Assembly: GCA_002342505.1 (NCBI GenBank)
Contig: DDQB01000038.1
Span: forward strand, 12,280 to 18,121
Length of the DNA: 5,842 nucleotides
Direction of reading: 5' to 3'
From: Acidaminococcaceae bacterium UBA2453
Lineage (GTDB): Bacteria; Bacillota; Negativicutes; Acidaminococcales; Acidaminococcaceae
Made by a program: the position numbers and the translations under genes. Under the pieces are notes generated by a model that was given only the letters and a program-made list of their open reading frames with translations, did no database searches and had not been told where the DNA came from. Below, in pieces: positions 1-4,958 of the stretch; position 1 is the stretch's first letter; every line of letters starts with the position of its first letter.

Positions 1-74
1 GCGAATCGCTTATACAGAGTAAGCGTGCGGACGAATTAATCAGCACTTCCTTAACATGTATGGAGAATTTGTAA
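1..74 (+). CDS. Possible 3' end of an upstream gene (partial)
   Basis: The third forward frame is open from the window edge and stops at a TAA at 72-74, giving about 23 residues ending in TCMENL. Its stop overlaps the ATG at 74 by one base (TAATG), a common arrangement in bacterial operons, and this is the main reason to suspect a real gene end. The peptide is too short to recognise. Frame 1 is also open until a TAA at 37-39, so the reading frame is not certain. If real, it would make the ArnT-like gene part of a longer operon that starts outside the window. Confidence 0.35.
   Translation, partial: ESLIQSKRADELISTSLTCMENL
62..65 (+). promoter_or_regulatory. Shine-Dalgarno site that sets the ArnT-like start
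   Basis: GGAG at 62-65 lies 8 bases before the ATG at 74. The earlier in-frame ATG at 56 would place this motif inside the coding region and has no comparable purine-rich site before it. The start at 74 is therefore preferred. Confidence 0.7.
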
Positions 75-1633
75 TGAATCAATTACCTTTCAGAGCATTT
101 ATTCTTTTGTTAGTGATCGTCAGTTTTAATATCCTGTTCGGCATCGATGGGGTGGCGCTGCTGGACCCGGATGAACCCGTGTACGCGGAGACCGCCAAAG
201 AAATGATTCGCTTTAATGAGTATCTTTCGCCCCGCATTTATAACGAGTACTGGTACGACAAACCTCCGATCTTTTACTGGCTGCTGGTAGGCTCGCTGAA
301 ACTCTTCGGCGGCTTTTCCGAGCTGGCGGCCCGTCTGCCCGCCTGCCTGATGGCCATCGGCGCGGTGTTGATGACAGCGGTTTCCGCTGCGCGGCAGTTC
401 AGCCCGCGGGCCGGTTTCTGGTCCGGTATGGTAATGGGAACCACGGTCATGATCATGTACATGGGCAAGGCTTCCGTTACGGACTCCACCCTGCTGTTTT
501 TTATGACGGGCGCGCTGTTGTGCTTTATGCATAGCAAGTATTGGCTGATGTATCTGTTCTGTGGCTGCGCGGTCATGACCAAAGGCCCCATCGGCGTGGT
601 ATTCCCCGGGGCGATCGTCTTTTTCTATCTGCTGCTGACCAGGGACCTGCGCCGTCTGCTGAAGATGCACGTGCTGCCCGGTCTGGTGATCGTGGCTGCA
701 GTAGGGCTGCCCTGGTATATATTTATGTTCGAGAACCACGGCATGCAGTTTATTTATGACTTTATCGGGTTCCATAACATCAGCCGGTTCACGGCGCCGC
801 TGCATCCCAACCGGGTGCACTGGTGGTTCTATCTGCCGGTGGTCATCCTGGGCCTGTTCCCCTGGACCGGCCTGTTGGTAAAATCCATCAAGGACGCGTT
901 TGCAAAAAGTGTGGGGAAAGAAAGCGGGAAACTGCTGTTCCTGCAGGTGTGGTGGATATTTGTATTTGTTTTCTTTTCCATCGCCAAGACGAAACAGGTT
1001 TCGTACATGCTGGTGCTGCTGCCGGCGTTTTCCATGCTCATCGGCTGGAATATAGAGCGCATGACCTTTGAAAACGGAAAGTATCAGAAGGGATGGTTCG
1101 TCGGCACGTTTATCATGTACCTGCTGCTGGGCGTCGGCTGGATCGTCGGCGGACGCCAGATGCCGGAAGCAGCTGTAGGAGGGATGGTCCTTGGGGCTGC
1201 GACGCTGGTGCTGGGGATTGCGGCGCTGTTGGCGCTGAAACAGTACAGCGACGTGGAAAAGGCTGCGTGGATCCACGTAGTTACGGGACTGGTAACGATG
1301 GTTGTCGCCTTTGGCATAATGATGCCGCAGCTGCAGGATCGTTTCAGTGTTAAAACGATCGCGCAGACCTATGTGGCAACGGCAAAAGACGCGTCGCGGA
1401 CATTGTATGTTGATAAATTCCTGCGGCCCGGGTTTATGCTGTACACGGATATTCCGGGCATCGAGGCGGATGTAAACAACGAAAAATCGCTGGAGGCGGT
1501 GAAGCGTGATTCCCGTCCGAAATATATCGTGATGCGCGAGTTTATGTACAATAAGATGAAAGAAAAGATGGGCGGCGAAGACTGGGAGCTGCTGGAAAAC
1601 AAATCCGGCATCTGCATTTACAGAAGCCGGTAG
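74..1633 (+). CDS. ArnT-like membrane glycosyltransferase (GT83 / PMT superfamily)
   Basis: This 519-residue integral membrane protein resembles ArnT and other GT-C enzymes that transfer a sugar from a polyprenyl-phosphate carrier to lipid A or another envelope acceptor on the outer face of the inner membrane. The N-terminal helix (about 8-28) leads into an acidic loop, DPDE at 31-34 followed by YAE, the site where the family keeps its catalytic acidic residue. Next comes YWYDKPPIFYW (59-69), the equivalent of ArnT's YxEKPPLxYW. TKGP at 169-172 and a later LPWY / FPWT pair are also family-typical. Roughly 11-12 hydrophobic helices precede a soluble C-terminal domain of about 100 residues, as in ArnT; the length is close to ArnT's roughly 550. 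Start 74 was chosen over 56 because of the GGAG at 62-65. A polyprenyl-phosphate glycosyltransferase follows 58 bp downstream. The sugar (aminoarabinose or another) and acceptor cannot be read from sequence. Confidence 0.85.
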   Translation: MNQLPFRAFILLLVIVSFNILFGIDGVALLDPDEPVYAETAKEMIRFNEYLSPRIYNEYWYDKPPIFYWLLVGSLKLFGGFSELAARLPACLMAIGAVLMTAVSAARQFSPRAGFWSGMVMGTTVMIMYMGKASVTDSTLLFFMTGALLCFMHSKYWLMYLFCGCAVMTKGPIGVVFPGAIVFFYLLLTRDLRRLLKMHVLPGLVIVAAVGLPWYIFMFENHGMQFIYDFIGFHNISRFTAPLHPNRVHWWFYLPVVILGLFPWTGLLVKSIKDAFAKSVGKESGKLLFLQVWWIFVFVFFSIAKTKQVSYMLVLLPAFSMLIGWNIERMTFENGKYQKGWFVGTFIMYLLLGVGWIVGGRQMPEAAVGGMVLGAATLVLGIAALLALKQYSDVEKAAWIHVVTGLVTMVVAFGIMMPQLQDRFSVKTIAQTYVATAKDASRTLYVDKFLRPGFMLYTDIPGIEADVNNEKSLEAVKRDSRPKYIVMREFMYNKMKEKMGGEDWELLENKSGICIYRSR

Positions 1634-1641
1634 CCGTAAGC

Positions 1642-1660
1642 TGCGTTTGATGCAAACGCA
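1642..1660 (+). other. Intergenic hairpin between the two glycosyltransferase genes
   Basis: TGCGTTTG (1642-1649) and CAAACGCA (1653-1660) form a perfect 8-bp stem with a 3-base loop. The sequence after it is A-rich, then AATTTT, so it is not a standard terminator in the forward direction. It could slow decay or modulate read-through between the genes; no function can be shown. Confidence 0.4.
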
Positions 1661-1691
1661 AAAAATAATTTTGTTCGGGAAGAGGTAACGT

Positions 1692-2663
1692 ATGTCATCG
1701 GAGACCGTGCTGTATATGGTGATCCCCTGCTACAACGAGCAGGAGGTGTTGCCGGATTCGGCGGAAAAAATAAAAAATAAGATGGTTGCGCTGATACAGC
1801 GGAAGAAGGTCAGCCCCAAAAGCAAGATCTGTTTTGTGAACGACGGCAGCCGTGACAGGACCTGGGAGATCATCCAGGATCTGTGCAGCCGTGATGCGAT
1901 TTATTCCGGCATCTGCCTGGCGCACAATGAGGGGCATCAGAACGCCGTGCTGGCCGGTCTGATGACCGTAAAGGCGTATTGCGACGCGGCCATCAGCATG
2001 GACGCGGACCTGCAGGACGATATTGACGCGGTGGACGCCATGGTCGAAAAATATGACGAAGGCTGTAACATTGTGTACGGCGTCCGCGATAACCGGGAGT
2101 CCGATACGTTCTTCAAGCGCGTTACGGCGGAAGGGTTCTACCGTTTTATGAAGGCGATGGGGGCGGAAGTGATTTTCAACCACGCGGATTTCCGGCTGAT
2201 GGACAGGCGGGCGCTGGACGCTTTTGAAGGATATCAGGAAGTGAACCTGTTCCTGCGGGGCATCATTCCCATGATCGGGCTGCGTCATGACTGCGTGTAT
2301 TATAAACGGAAAGAACGGCTGGCAGGGGAGAGCAAGTATCCGCTGAAGAAAATGTTTTCCTTTGCATGGCAGGGAATTACCTCCCTGTCTTCGGAGCCGA
2401 TCAAATGGATCGTGAAGCTGGGCATGACGATTTCCGCAGTCAGCCTGCTGGTGCTGATCTGGTCCCTGTACCGGCATTTTACCGGCCAGACCATAGCGGG
2501 CTGGACAAGTATGATTATTTCCCTGTGGCTGCTGGGCGGCCTGGTGCTGATGGCCATCGGCATCATCGGTGAATACGTGGGAAAAATTTATCTGGAAGTG
2601 AAGCGGCGTCCCCGGTATCTGGTGCAGGATTTTATTGATGAAAACCAGAAAAAGGGAAAATAA
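1692..2663 (+). CDS. Polyprenyl-phosphate glycosyltransferase, GT2 (GtrB/DPM1-like)
   Basis: This 323-residue enzyme should move a sugar from a nucleotide-sugar donor to undecaprenyl phosphate on the cytoplasmic face of the membrane. The GT-A domain shows VIPCYNEQEVLP (10-21), FVNDGS (48-53) and the metal-binding region DADLQDD (104-110). ADFRLMDR (165-172) and KRKERLAGESKYPL (205-218) are typical of GtrB, ArnC and DPM1 relatives. Two C-terminal membrane helices (about 241-262 and 274-300) are followed by a positively charged tail with KRRPRY (304-309); this matches the GtrB layout and length. AGAGG at 1681-1685 sits 6 bases before the ATG. It lies 58 bp after the ArnT-like gene in the same direction, so co-transcription is likely, with this enzyme making the lipid-linked donor used by the first. 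Glucose, mannose, GlcNAc or aminoarabinose are all possible sugars. Confidence 0.88.
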   Translation: MSSETVLYMVIPCYNEQEVLPDSAEKIKNKMVALIQRKKVSPKSKICFVNDGSRDRTWEIIQDLCSRDAIYSGICLAHNEGHQNAVLAGLMTVKAYCDAAISMDADLQDDIDAVDAMVEKYDEGCNIVYGVRDNRESDTFFKRVTAEGFYRFMKAMGAEVIFNHADFRLMDRRALDAFEGYQEVNLFLRGIIPMIGLRHDCVYYKRKERLAGESKYPLKKMFSFAWQGITSLSSEPIKWIVKLGMTISAVSLLVLIWSLYRHFTGQTIAGWTSMIISLWLLGGLVLMAIGIIGEYVGKIYLEVKRRPRYLVQDFIDENQKKGK

Positions 2664-2721
2664 AAAAGACTTTCTGTGTCGGAATCGCCAGATTTTCATC
2701 CTGCGTTACAGAAAGTCTTTT
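2664..2721. terminator. Shared bidirectional terminator between the GT2 gene and tRNA-Gly
   Basis: AAAAGACTTTCTGT (2664-2677) and ACAGAAAGTCTTTT (2708-2721) are a perfect 14-base inverted repeat starting right after the GT2 stop codon. The stem ends in T-runs on both strands: TTTTATT forward and TTTTTTATTTT on the minus strand. It lies between two convergent genes, so it plausibly ends both. The 30-base loop is unusually long for an intrinsic terminator. Confidence 0.75.
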
Positions 2722-2734
2722 ATTGCAAAAAAAA

Positions 2735-2808
2735 TGGAGCGGGCGATGGGAATCGAACCCACAACATCAGCTTGGAAGGCTGGAGTTTTACCACTAAACT
2801 ACACCCGC
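2735..2808 (-). tRNA. tRNA-Gly(TCC)
   Basis: The minus strand folds into a complete 74-base cloverleaf with encoded CCA. The acceptor stem pairs GCGGGTG with CGCCCGC, with one wobble pair and discriminator U. The D stem is GTTT/AAAC. The anticodon loop is CTTCCAA, with anticodon TCC at plus-strand 2774-2776, decoding GGA and, by wobble, GGG. The T arm carries TTCGATT. The outermost anticodon-stem pair (C27/A43) is mismatched; the other four pair. It is convergent with the GT2 gene and has its own promoter at 2842-2870. Eight T residues follow the CCA directly, ahead of the shared terminator. Confidence 0.97.
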
Positions 2809-2814
2809 TTGAAA

Positions 2815-2832
2815 ATTTTGGATAACCAAAAT
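2815..2832 (-). other. Hairpin in the tRNA-Gly precursor leader
   Basis: ATTTTGG (2815-2821) and CCAAAAT (2826-2832) form a 7-bp inverted repeat with a 4-base loop. It lies between the predicted transcription start and the mature 5' end of tRNA-Gly, so it would be in the leader that RNase P removes. It may be incidental. Confidence 0.4.
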
Positions 2833-2841
2833 CTACAAAAT

Positions 2842-2870
2842 ATAATACATGAAATGTTTTGGTTTGTCAA
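2842..2870 (-). promoter_or_regulatory. Sigma-70-type promoter of tRNA-Gly
   Basis: On the minus strand, TTGACA (plus 2865-2870) is a perfect -35 box. It is followed after exactly 17 bases by TATTAT (2842-2847), one mismatch from the consensus -10. Transcription should start near 2835, about 27 bases before the mature tRNA. This is the strongest promoter in the window, as expected for a stable RNA gene. Confidence 0.85.
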
Positions 2871-2897
2871 GGTTACGTGAGGAAGATTTAAAAGAAT

Positions 2898-2928
2898 TTG
2901 CGAAAATGATAGGACCCTAAAATATAAA
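2898..2928 (+). promoter_or_regulatory. Weak candidate promoter for the C_GCAxxG_C_C gene
   Basis: TTGCGA (2898-2903) and TATAAA (2923-2928) are separated by 19 bases, longer than ideal. The gene is divergent from the tRNA-Gly promoter and nothing forward lies closer upstream, so a promoter in this stretch is expected. This exact placement is only a best guess. Confidence 0.3.
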
Positions 2929-2937
2929 AGCTGTATG

Positions 2938-2943
2938 AGGAGG
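2938..2943 (+). promoter_or_regulatory. Consensus Shine-Dalgarno that sets the start at 2953
   Basis: AGGAGG at 2938-2943 is a perfect site, 9 bases before the ATG at 2953. An upstream in-frame ATG at 2935 would place the site inside the coding region, so 2953 is the real start. Confidence 0.85.
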
Positions 2944-2952
2944 AATTTTATC

Positions 2953-3363
2953 ATGACAAGAGTGAAAGAGACGATTGTGCGCCACGACAAAGGGTACAAT
3001 TGCGCGCAGGCGGTGGCCTGTACTTACGCAGACCTGTTAGGGCTGGACGAAGCAACCATGTTTAAGGCGACGGAAGGCCTGGGCAAGGGCATGGGCGGAA
3101 CCATGGCGACCTGCGGCGCGTTGAGCGGCGCCTGCGTGCTGGCGGGCATGAAACGCAGCTCCGGCAATCTGGATGCGCCGGACAGCAAGCTGGAAACGTA
3201 TAAGCTTTCAGAAGAGATCGTGAAAAAATTTCAGGAACAGTGCCATTCCCTGGTATGCCGTGAGTTAAAGGGACTGGACACGGGCAAGGTGTTGACGCCC
3301 TGTCCGGACTGTATCATGAATGCGGCCCGCATTGCGGAAGAAGTGCTGGATCTGAAGGCGTAA
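2953..3363 (+). CDS. C_GCAxxG_C_C family cysteine-rich protein, putative redox-active
   Basis: This 136-residue soluble protein, with no signal peptide, matches the C_GCAxxG_C_C family (PF09719), a group common in anaerobes, named for its conserved cysteines and thought to be redox-active or metal-binding. The N-terminal part has GYNCAQAV (C17) and C23. The central glycine-rich stretch GLGKGMGGTMATCGALSGAC contains C54 and C61. Cysteines 97 and 102 and a CPDC pair (117/120) follow in the C-terminal helix region. Eight cysteines in 136 residues, with CxxC spacing, fit a metal or disulfide role, but no partner or reaction is established for the family. It has a perfect ribosome-binding site and appears to be a single-gene unit between two tRNA loci. 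Codon use and GC match the left-hand chromosome, so I place it in the host and not in the mobile element. Confidence 0.87.
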   Translation: MTRVKETIVRHDKGYNCAQAVACTYADLLGLDEATMFKATEGLGKGMGGTMATCGALSGACVLAGMKRSSGNLDAPDSKLETYKLSEEIVKKFQEQCHSLVCRELKGLDTGKVLTPCPDCIMNAARIAEEVLDLKA

Positions 3364-3394
3364 AAGAGTAAGCGTTGCCGCAGTGCGGTTGCGT

Positions 3395-3404
3395 CGTTGC
3401 AACG
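3395..3404. repeat. Short perfect palindrome after the C_GCAxxG_C_C gene
   Basis: CGTTGCAACG is a perfect 10-base palindrome. A small hairpin (CCGC-AGT-GCGG, 3378-3388) lies just before it. Neither is followed by a T-run. Apart from these and the terminator at 3468, I see nothing else in the 3364-3467 spacer. Confidence 0.3.
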
Positions 3405-3467
3405 TGGGGAAAAGAGCTGCTGCTGATTGCTGCAGCGGCCTGAAAAATTTTCAGTCGCCTGCAAGAT

Positions 3468-3503
3468 AAAAAAAGGCCGGTTACAGTTTTTTCTGTAGCC
3501 GGC
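3468..3503 (-). terminator. Strong intrinsic terminator of the tRNA-Pro locus (also partly active forward)
   Basis: Read on the minus strand, GCCGGCTACAG pairs with CTGTAACCGGC across an AAAAAA loop. This gives an 11-bp GC-rich stem with one G-U pair, followed by CTTTTTTT. It lies 20 bases beyond the tRNA-Pro 3' end, where the tRNA terminator belongs. The forward strand has a weaker tail (TGTTGTATTTT) and may also stop the C_GCAxxG_C_C transcript. Since the tRNA 5' half and promoter are gone from here, the terminator is now downstream of the integrase operon. Confidence 0.85.
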
Positions 3504-3522
3504 TGTTGTATTTTAATTAAAA

Positions 3523-3572
3523 TGGTCGGAGCAGCAGGATTCGAACCTGCGACCCCCTGCTCCCAAGGCAGG
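3523..3572 (-). pseudogene. 3' half of tRNA-Pro(TGG): attachment-site copy at the element end
   Basis: The minus strand shows a full anticodon arm (CCTGC-CTTGGGA-GCAGG, anticodon TGG at plus 3563-3565). A variable region, a perfect T arm (GCAGG-TTCGAAT-CCTGC), the acceptor 3' strand TGCTCCG, discriminator A and CCA follow. The expected 5' acceptor strand (CGGAGCA) and D arm are absent; the sequence beyond 3573 is AT-rich and cannot pair. Tyrosine recombinases often use the anticodon loop through the 3' end of a tRNA as att core, so this is read as the duplicated core left at one end of an integrated element. The crossover probably lies in or near the anticodon loop. The fragment should not yield a functional tRNA; an intact copy is expected at the other end of the element, outside the window. 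Confidence 0.85.
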
Positions 3573-3618
3573 GAGAAAATTGCTTCCAAACCGCATGGTT
3601 AACGTATTTTCGTTTTTA

Positions 3619-3658
3619 TTTGGGTATATTTTTGGGTATATCGTGATTTTGGGTATTT
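3619..3658 (+). repeat. Three direct repeats TTTGGGTATA/T, candidate integrase arm sites
   Basis: TTTGGGTATAT occurs at 3619-3629 and 3631-3641, and TTTGGGTATTT at 3648-3658. Start-to-start spacings are 12 and 17 bases. They lie 46 bases from the tRNA core, on the element side. This fits arm-type sites bound by the N-terminal domain of the recombinase, or sites for an excision factor. No coding sequence overlaps them. Confidence 0.65.
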
Positions 3659-3689
3659 TAAACTTATTTTGAATAAAAGTTGTATAAAA

Positions 3690-3763
3690 AACTATCAGAA
3701 CTATCAGGATGCAGTATTGATGCGCCTTTGCGGCATTTCAAAACTATCAGAAAAACTATCAGA
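3690..3763 (+). repeat. Four direct repeats AACTATCAG in two pairs, candidate arm or excisionase sites
   Basis: AACTATCAG starts at 3690, 3699, 3742 and 3754. The two pairs are spaced 9 and 12 bases, and the pairs are separated by 34 bases. A degenerate TTGTCAGG follows at about 3768. They sit just after the integrase stop codon, between the gene and the att core, and are a different motif from the TTTGGGTATA set. Two motif families beside an att core are what a bipartite tyrosine recombinase system would show. Confidence 0.65.
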
Positions 3764-3776
3764 ATAATTGTCAGGC

Positions 3777-4958
3777 TTACTTTGCTTGCCGGAACTGTTC
3801 AATGATTCGTTGGTTATAGTTTGGAATTGCATGCGAATACACGGAATAGGTGATTGTAGGGGAACTGTGTCCTAAAATCCTGCTGACTTCTGTAACCGGG
3901 ATTCCTTTTTCTAACCAAAGTGTTGCGCATGTGTGCCGGAAACAATGAATGTTTTTTTCAATGCCTGTCAACTTGCGAATATGTGTCCAGTATCTTGATA
4001 TATTGCGGTATTCCATTGCGTTTCCGTTAGCATCCTCAAAAATATATCCTACTGGCCGGAGGATACCGTCTCTGCTTTGGTATTCTTTCAGCCTTGCCAG
4101 CAAATTGTCATTGAGGATAGGAATTAACCGATTCCCTGCCGGAGTTTTTGGGTCGTTGAATTCTTGCTTGCCTCTAACTTTTGTGGCATGGATTCTGATT
4201 TCTCGTTTTTGGTAGTTTATATCCTGCCACTGCAATGCCAGCAGCTCACCCACTCTCATGCCGCATTGTAGCAACATGGTGAATAACAGGTTATAATCAT
4301 GGGATTGCCTGGTATTGCACTTATTGGATGCTATCTTGCTTACTGCATCAAATATCTGCTGCAACTCTTCCGGCGTAAAGATTTCCATTTTTGCATAGCT
4401 GAATTTTGGAGCATCAACACCATCCATAGGATTAAAAGCTATCATGCGCTCTTGTGTGGCTCTTTTAAATGCTGCCGCCAGCAGTTTATGCACTTTGGAT
4501 ATACTGCTGGATGCTATTGGATTATGGGATTTTCCGTTTTTGTCCGTCCATGTGCTGCCAAGCATGTTATAGAAACTTTGTACCTGATTCCCTTTTATCT
4601 TATCCAGCGGAATGTCGGCAATAGGGCTTACTTCAATCTTACTGAAGGTAAGCAGCAGAATTGACAGCGAACTGTCACGAAGCGAATTTGTTTCGATTTT
4701 ATAGGTCCGTATGTATTCTTCACACCATGATGCTACTGTGTGCTTGCAAGAAACCGGCACGCCGTCTGATTTCTTCCGGCTGACTTCCTTCTGAAACTTT
4801 TTAGCGTTTTCCTCACCTTGTTTGGTGTATGGAAAACGCTTTTTTTGTTTCCTGCCGGAATTATCGTAAAACTGCAATGTCCAGTATTCATATTTGCCGA
4901 CTTTCTCGTAACCGATTGTACCTTGTCCATACGTTGAATTTTTTACCGTCTTTTTCAT
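3777..4958 (-). CDS. int: Tyrosine recombinase / site-specific integrase
   Basis: This 393-residue enzyme should integrate and excise the element by strand exchange at the tRNA-Pro att site. The N terminus (about 10-62) resembles the AP2-like arm-binding domain of Tn916/phage-type integrases: GTIGYEKVGKYEYWTLQFYD, then a basic stretch. A SAM-like core-binding domain follows at about 74-180. The catalytic domain keeps the complete set: R235 (CGMRVGELLAL), K271 (DPKTPAGNR), H338 and R341 (HCFRH), H364 (LGHSS) and nucleophile Y374 (YSVYSH). No frameshift or truncation is seen, so it is probably active. The ATG overlaps the upstream gene's TAA by one base, and GGGAGG lies 9 bases before it. It reads towards the junction, whose repeats begin 13 bases past its stop. 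No good terminator lies between its stop and the tRNA remnant. Confidence 0.95.
   Translation of the reverse strand: MKKTVKNSTYGQGTIGYEKVGKYEYWTLQFYDNSGRKQKKRFPYTKQGEENAKKFQKEVSRKKSDGVPVSCKHTVASWCEEYIRTYKIETNSLRDSSLSILLLTFSKIEVSPIADIPLDKIKGNQVQSFYNMLGSTWTDKNGKSHNPIASSSISKVHKLLAAAFKRATQERMIAFNPMDGVDAPKFSYAKMEIFTPEELQQIFDAVSKIASNKCNTRQSHDYNLLFTMLLQCGMRVGELLALQWQDINYQKREIRIHATKVRGKQEFNDPKTPAGNRLIPILNDNLLARLKEYQSRDGILRPVGYIFEDANGNAMEYRNISRYWTHIRKLTGIEKNIHCFRHTCATLWLEKGIPVTEVSRILGHSSPTITYSVYSHAIPNYNQRIIEQFRQAK

Noticed and set aside
110..1276. Long minus-strand open frame (388 residues) opposite the ArnT-like gene
   Set aside because: It is His/Gln/Arg-rich with no domain and no ribosome site, and lies wholly antisense to a gene with clear family motifs. 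It is a shadow of GC-rich coding sequence.
1695..2699. Long minus-strand open frame (334 residues) opposite the GT2 gene
   Set aside because: It has the same His/Gln-rich shadow composition, is antisense to a well-supported glycosyltransferase, and its start lies in the terminator stem.
2635..2880. Forward frame across the tRNA-Gly region (MGIEPTTSAWKAG...)
   Set aside because: This peptide is the translation of the antisense strand of a tRNA gene, a well-known annotation artefact.
3314..3589. Minus-strand frame across the tRNA-Pro remnant (GVAGSNPAAPT...)
   Set aside because: It is a translated tRNA sequence running into the antisense of the C_GCAxxG_C_C gene; another tRNA artefact.
3523..3600. 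An intact tRNA-Pro with an unusual D arm
   Set aside because: No strand able to pair with TGCTCCG and no D stem is found in the bases upstream of the anticodon arm, so the gene is truly truncated.
3661..3681. Imperfect inverted repeat (AACTTATT / AATAAAAGTT) as an integrase terminator
   Set aside because: The stem is AT-only with a bulge and no proper T-run after it on the minus strand; too weak to call.
3619..3763. A CRISPR-like array
   Set aside because: Repeats are only 9-11 bases with irregular gaps of 0 to about 34 bases, and no cas genes are present; recombinase arm sites explain them better.
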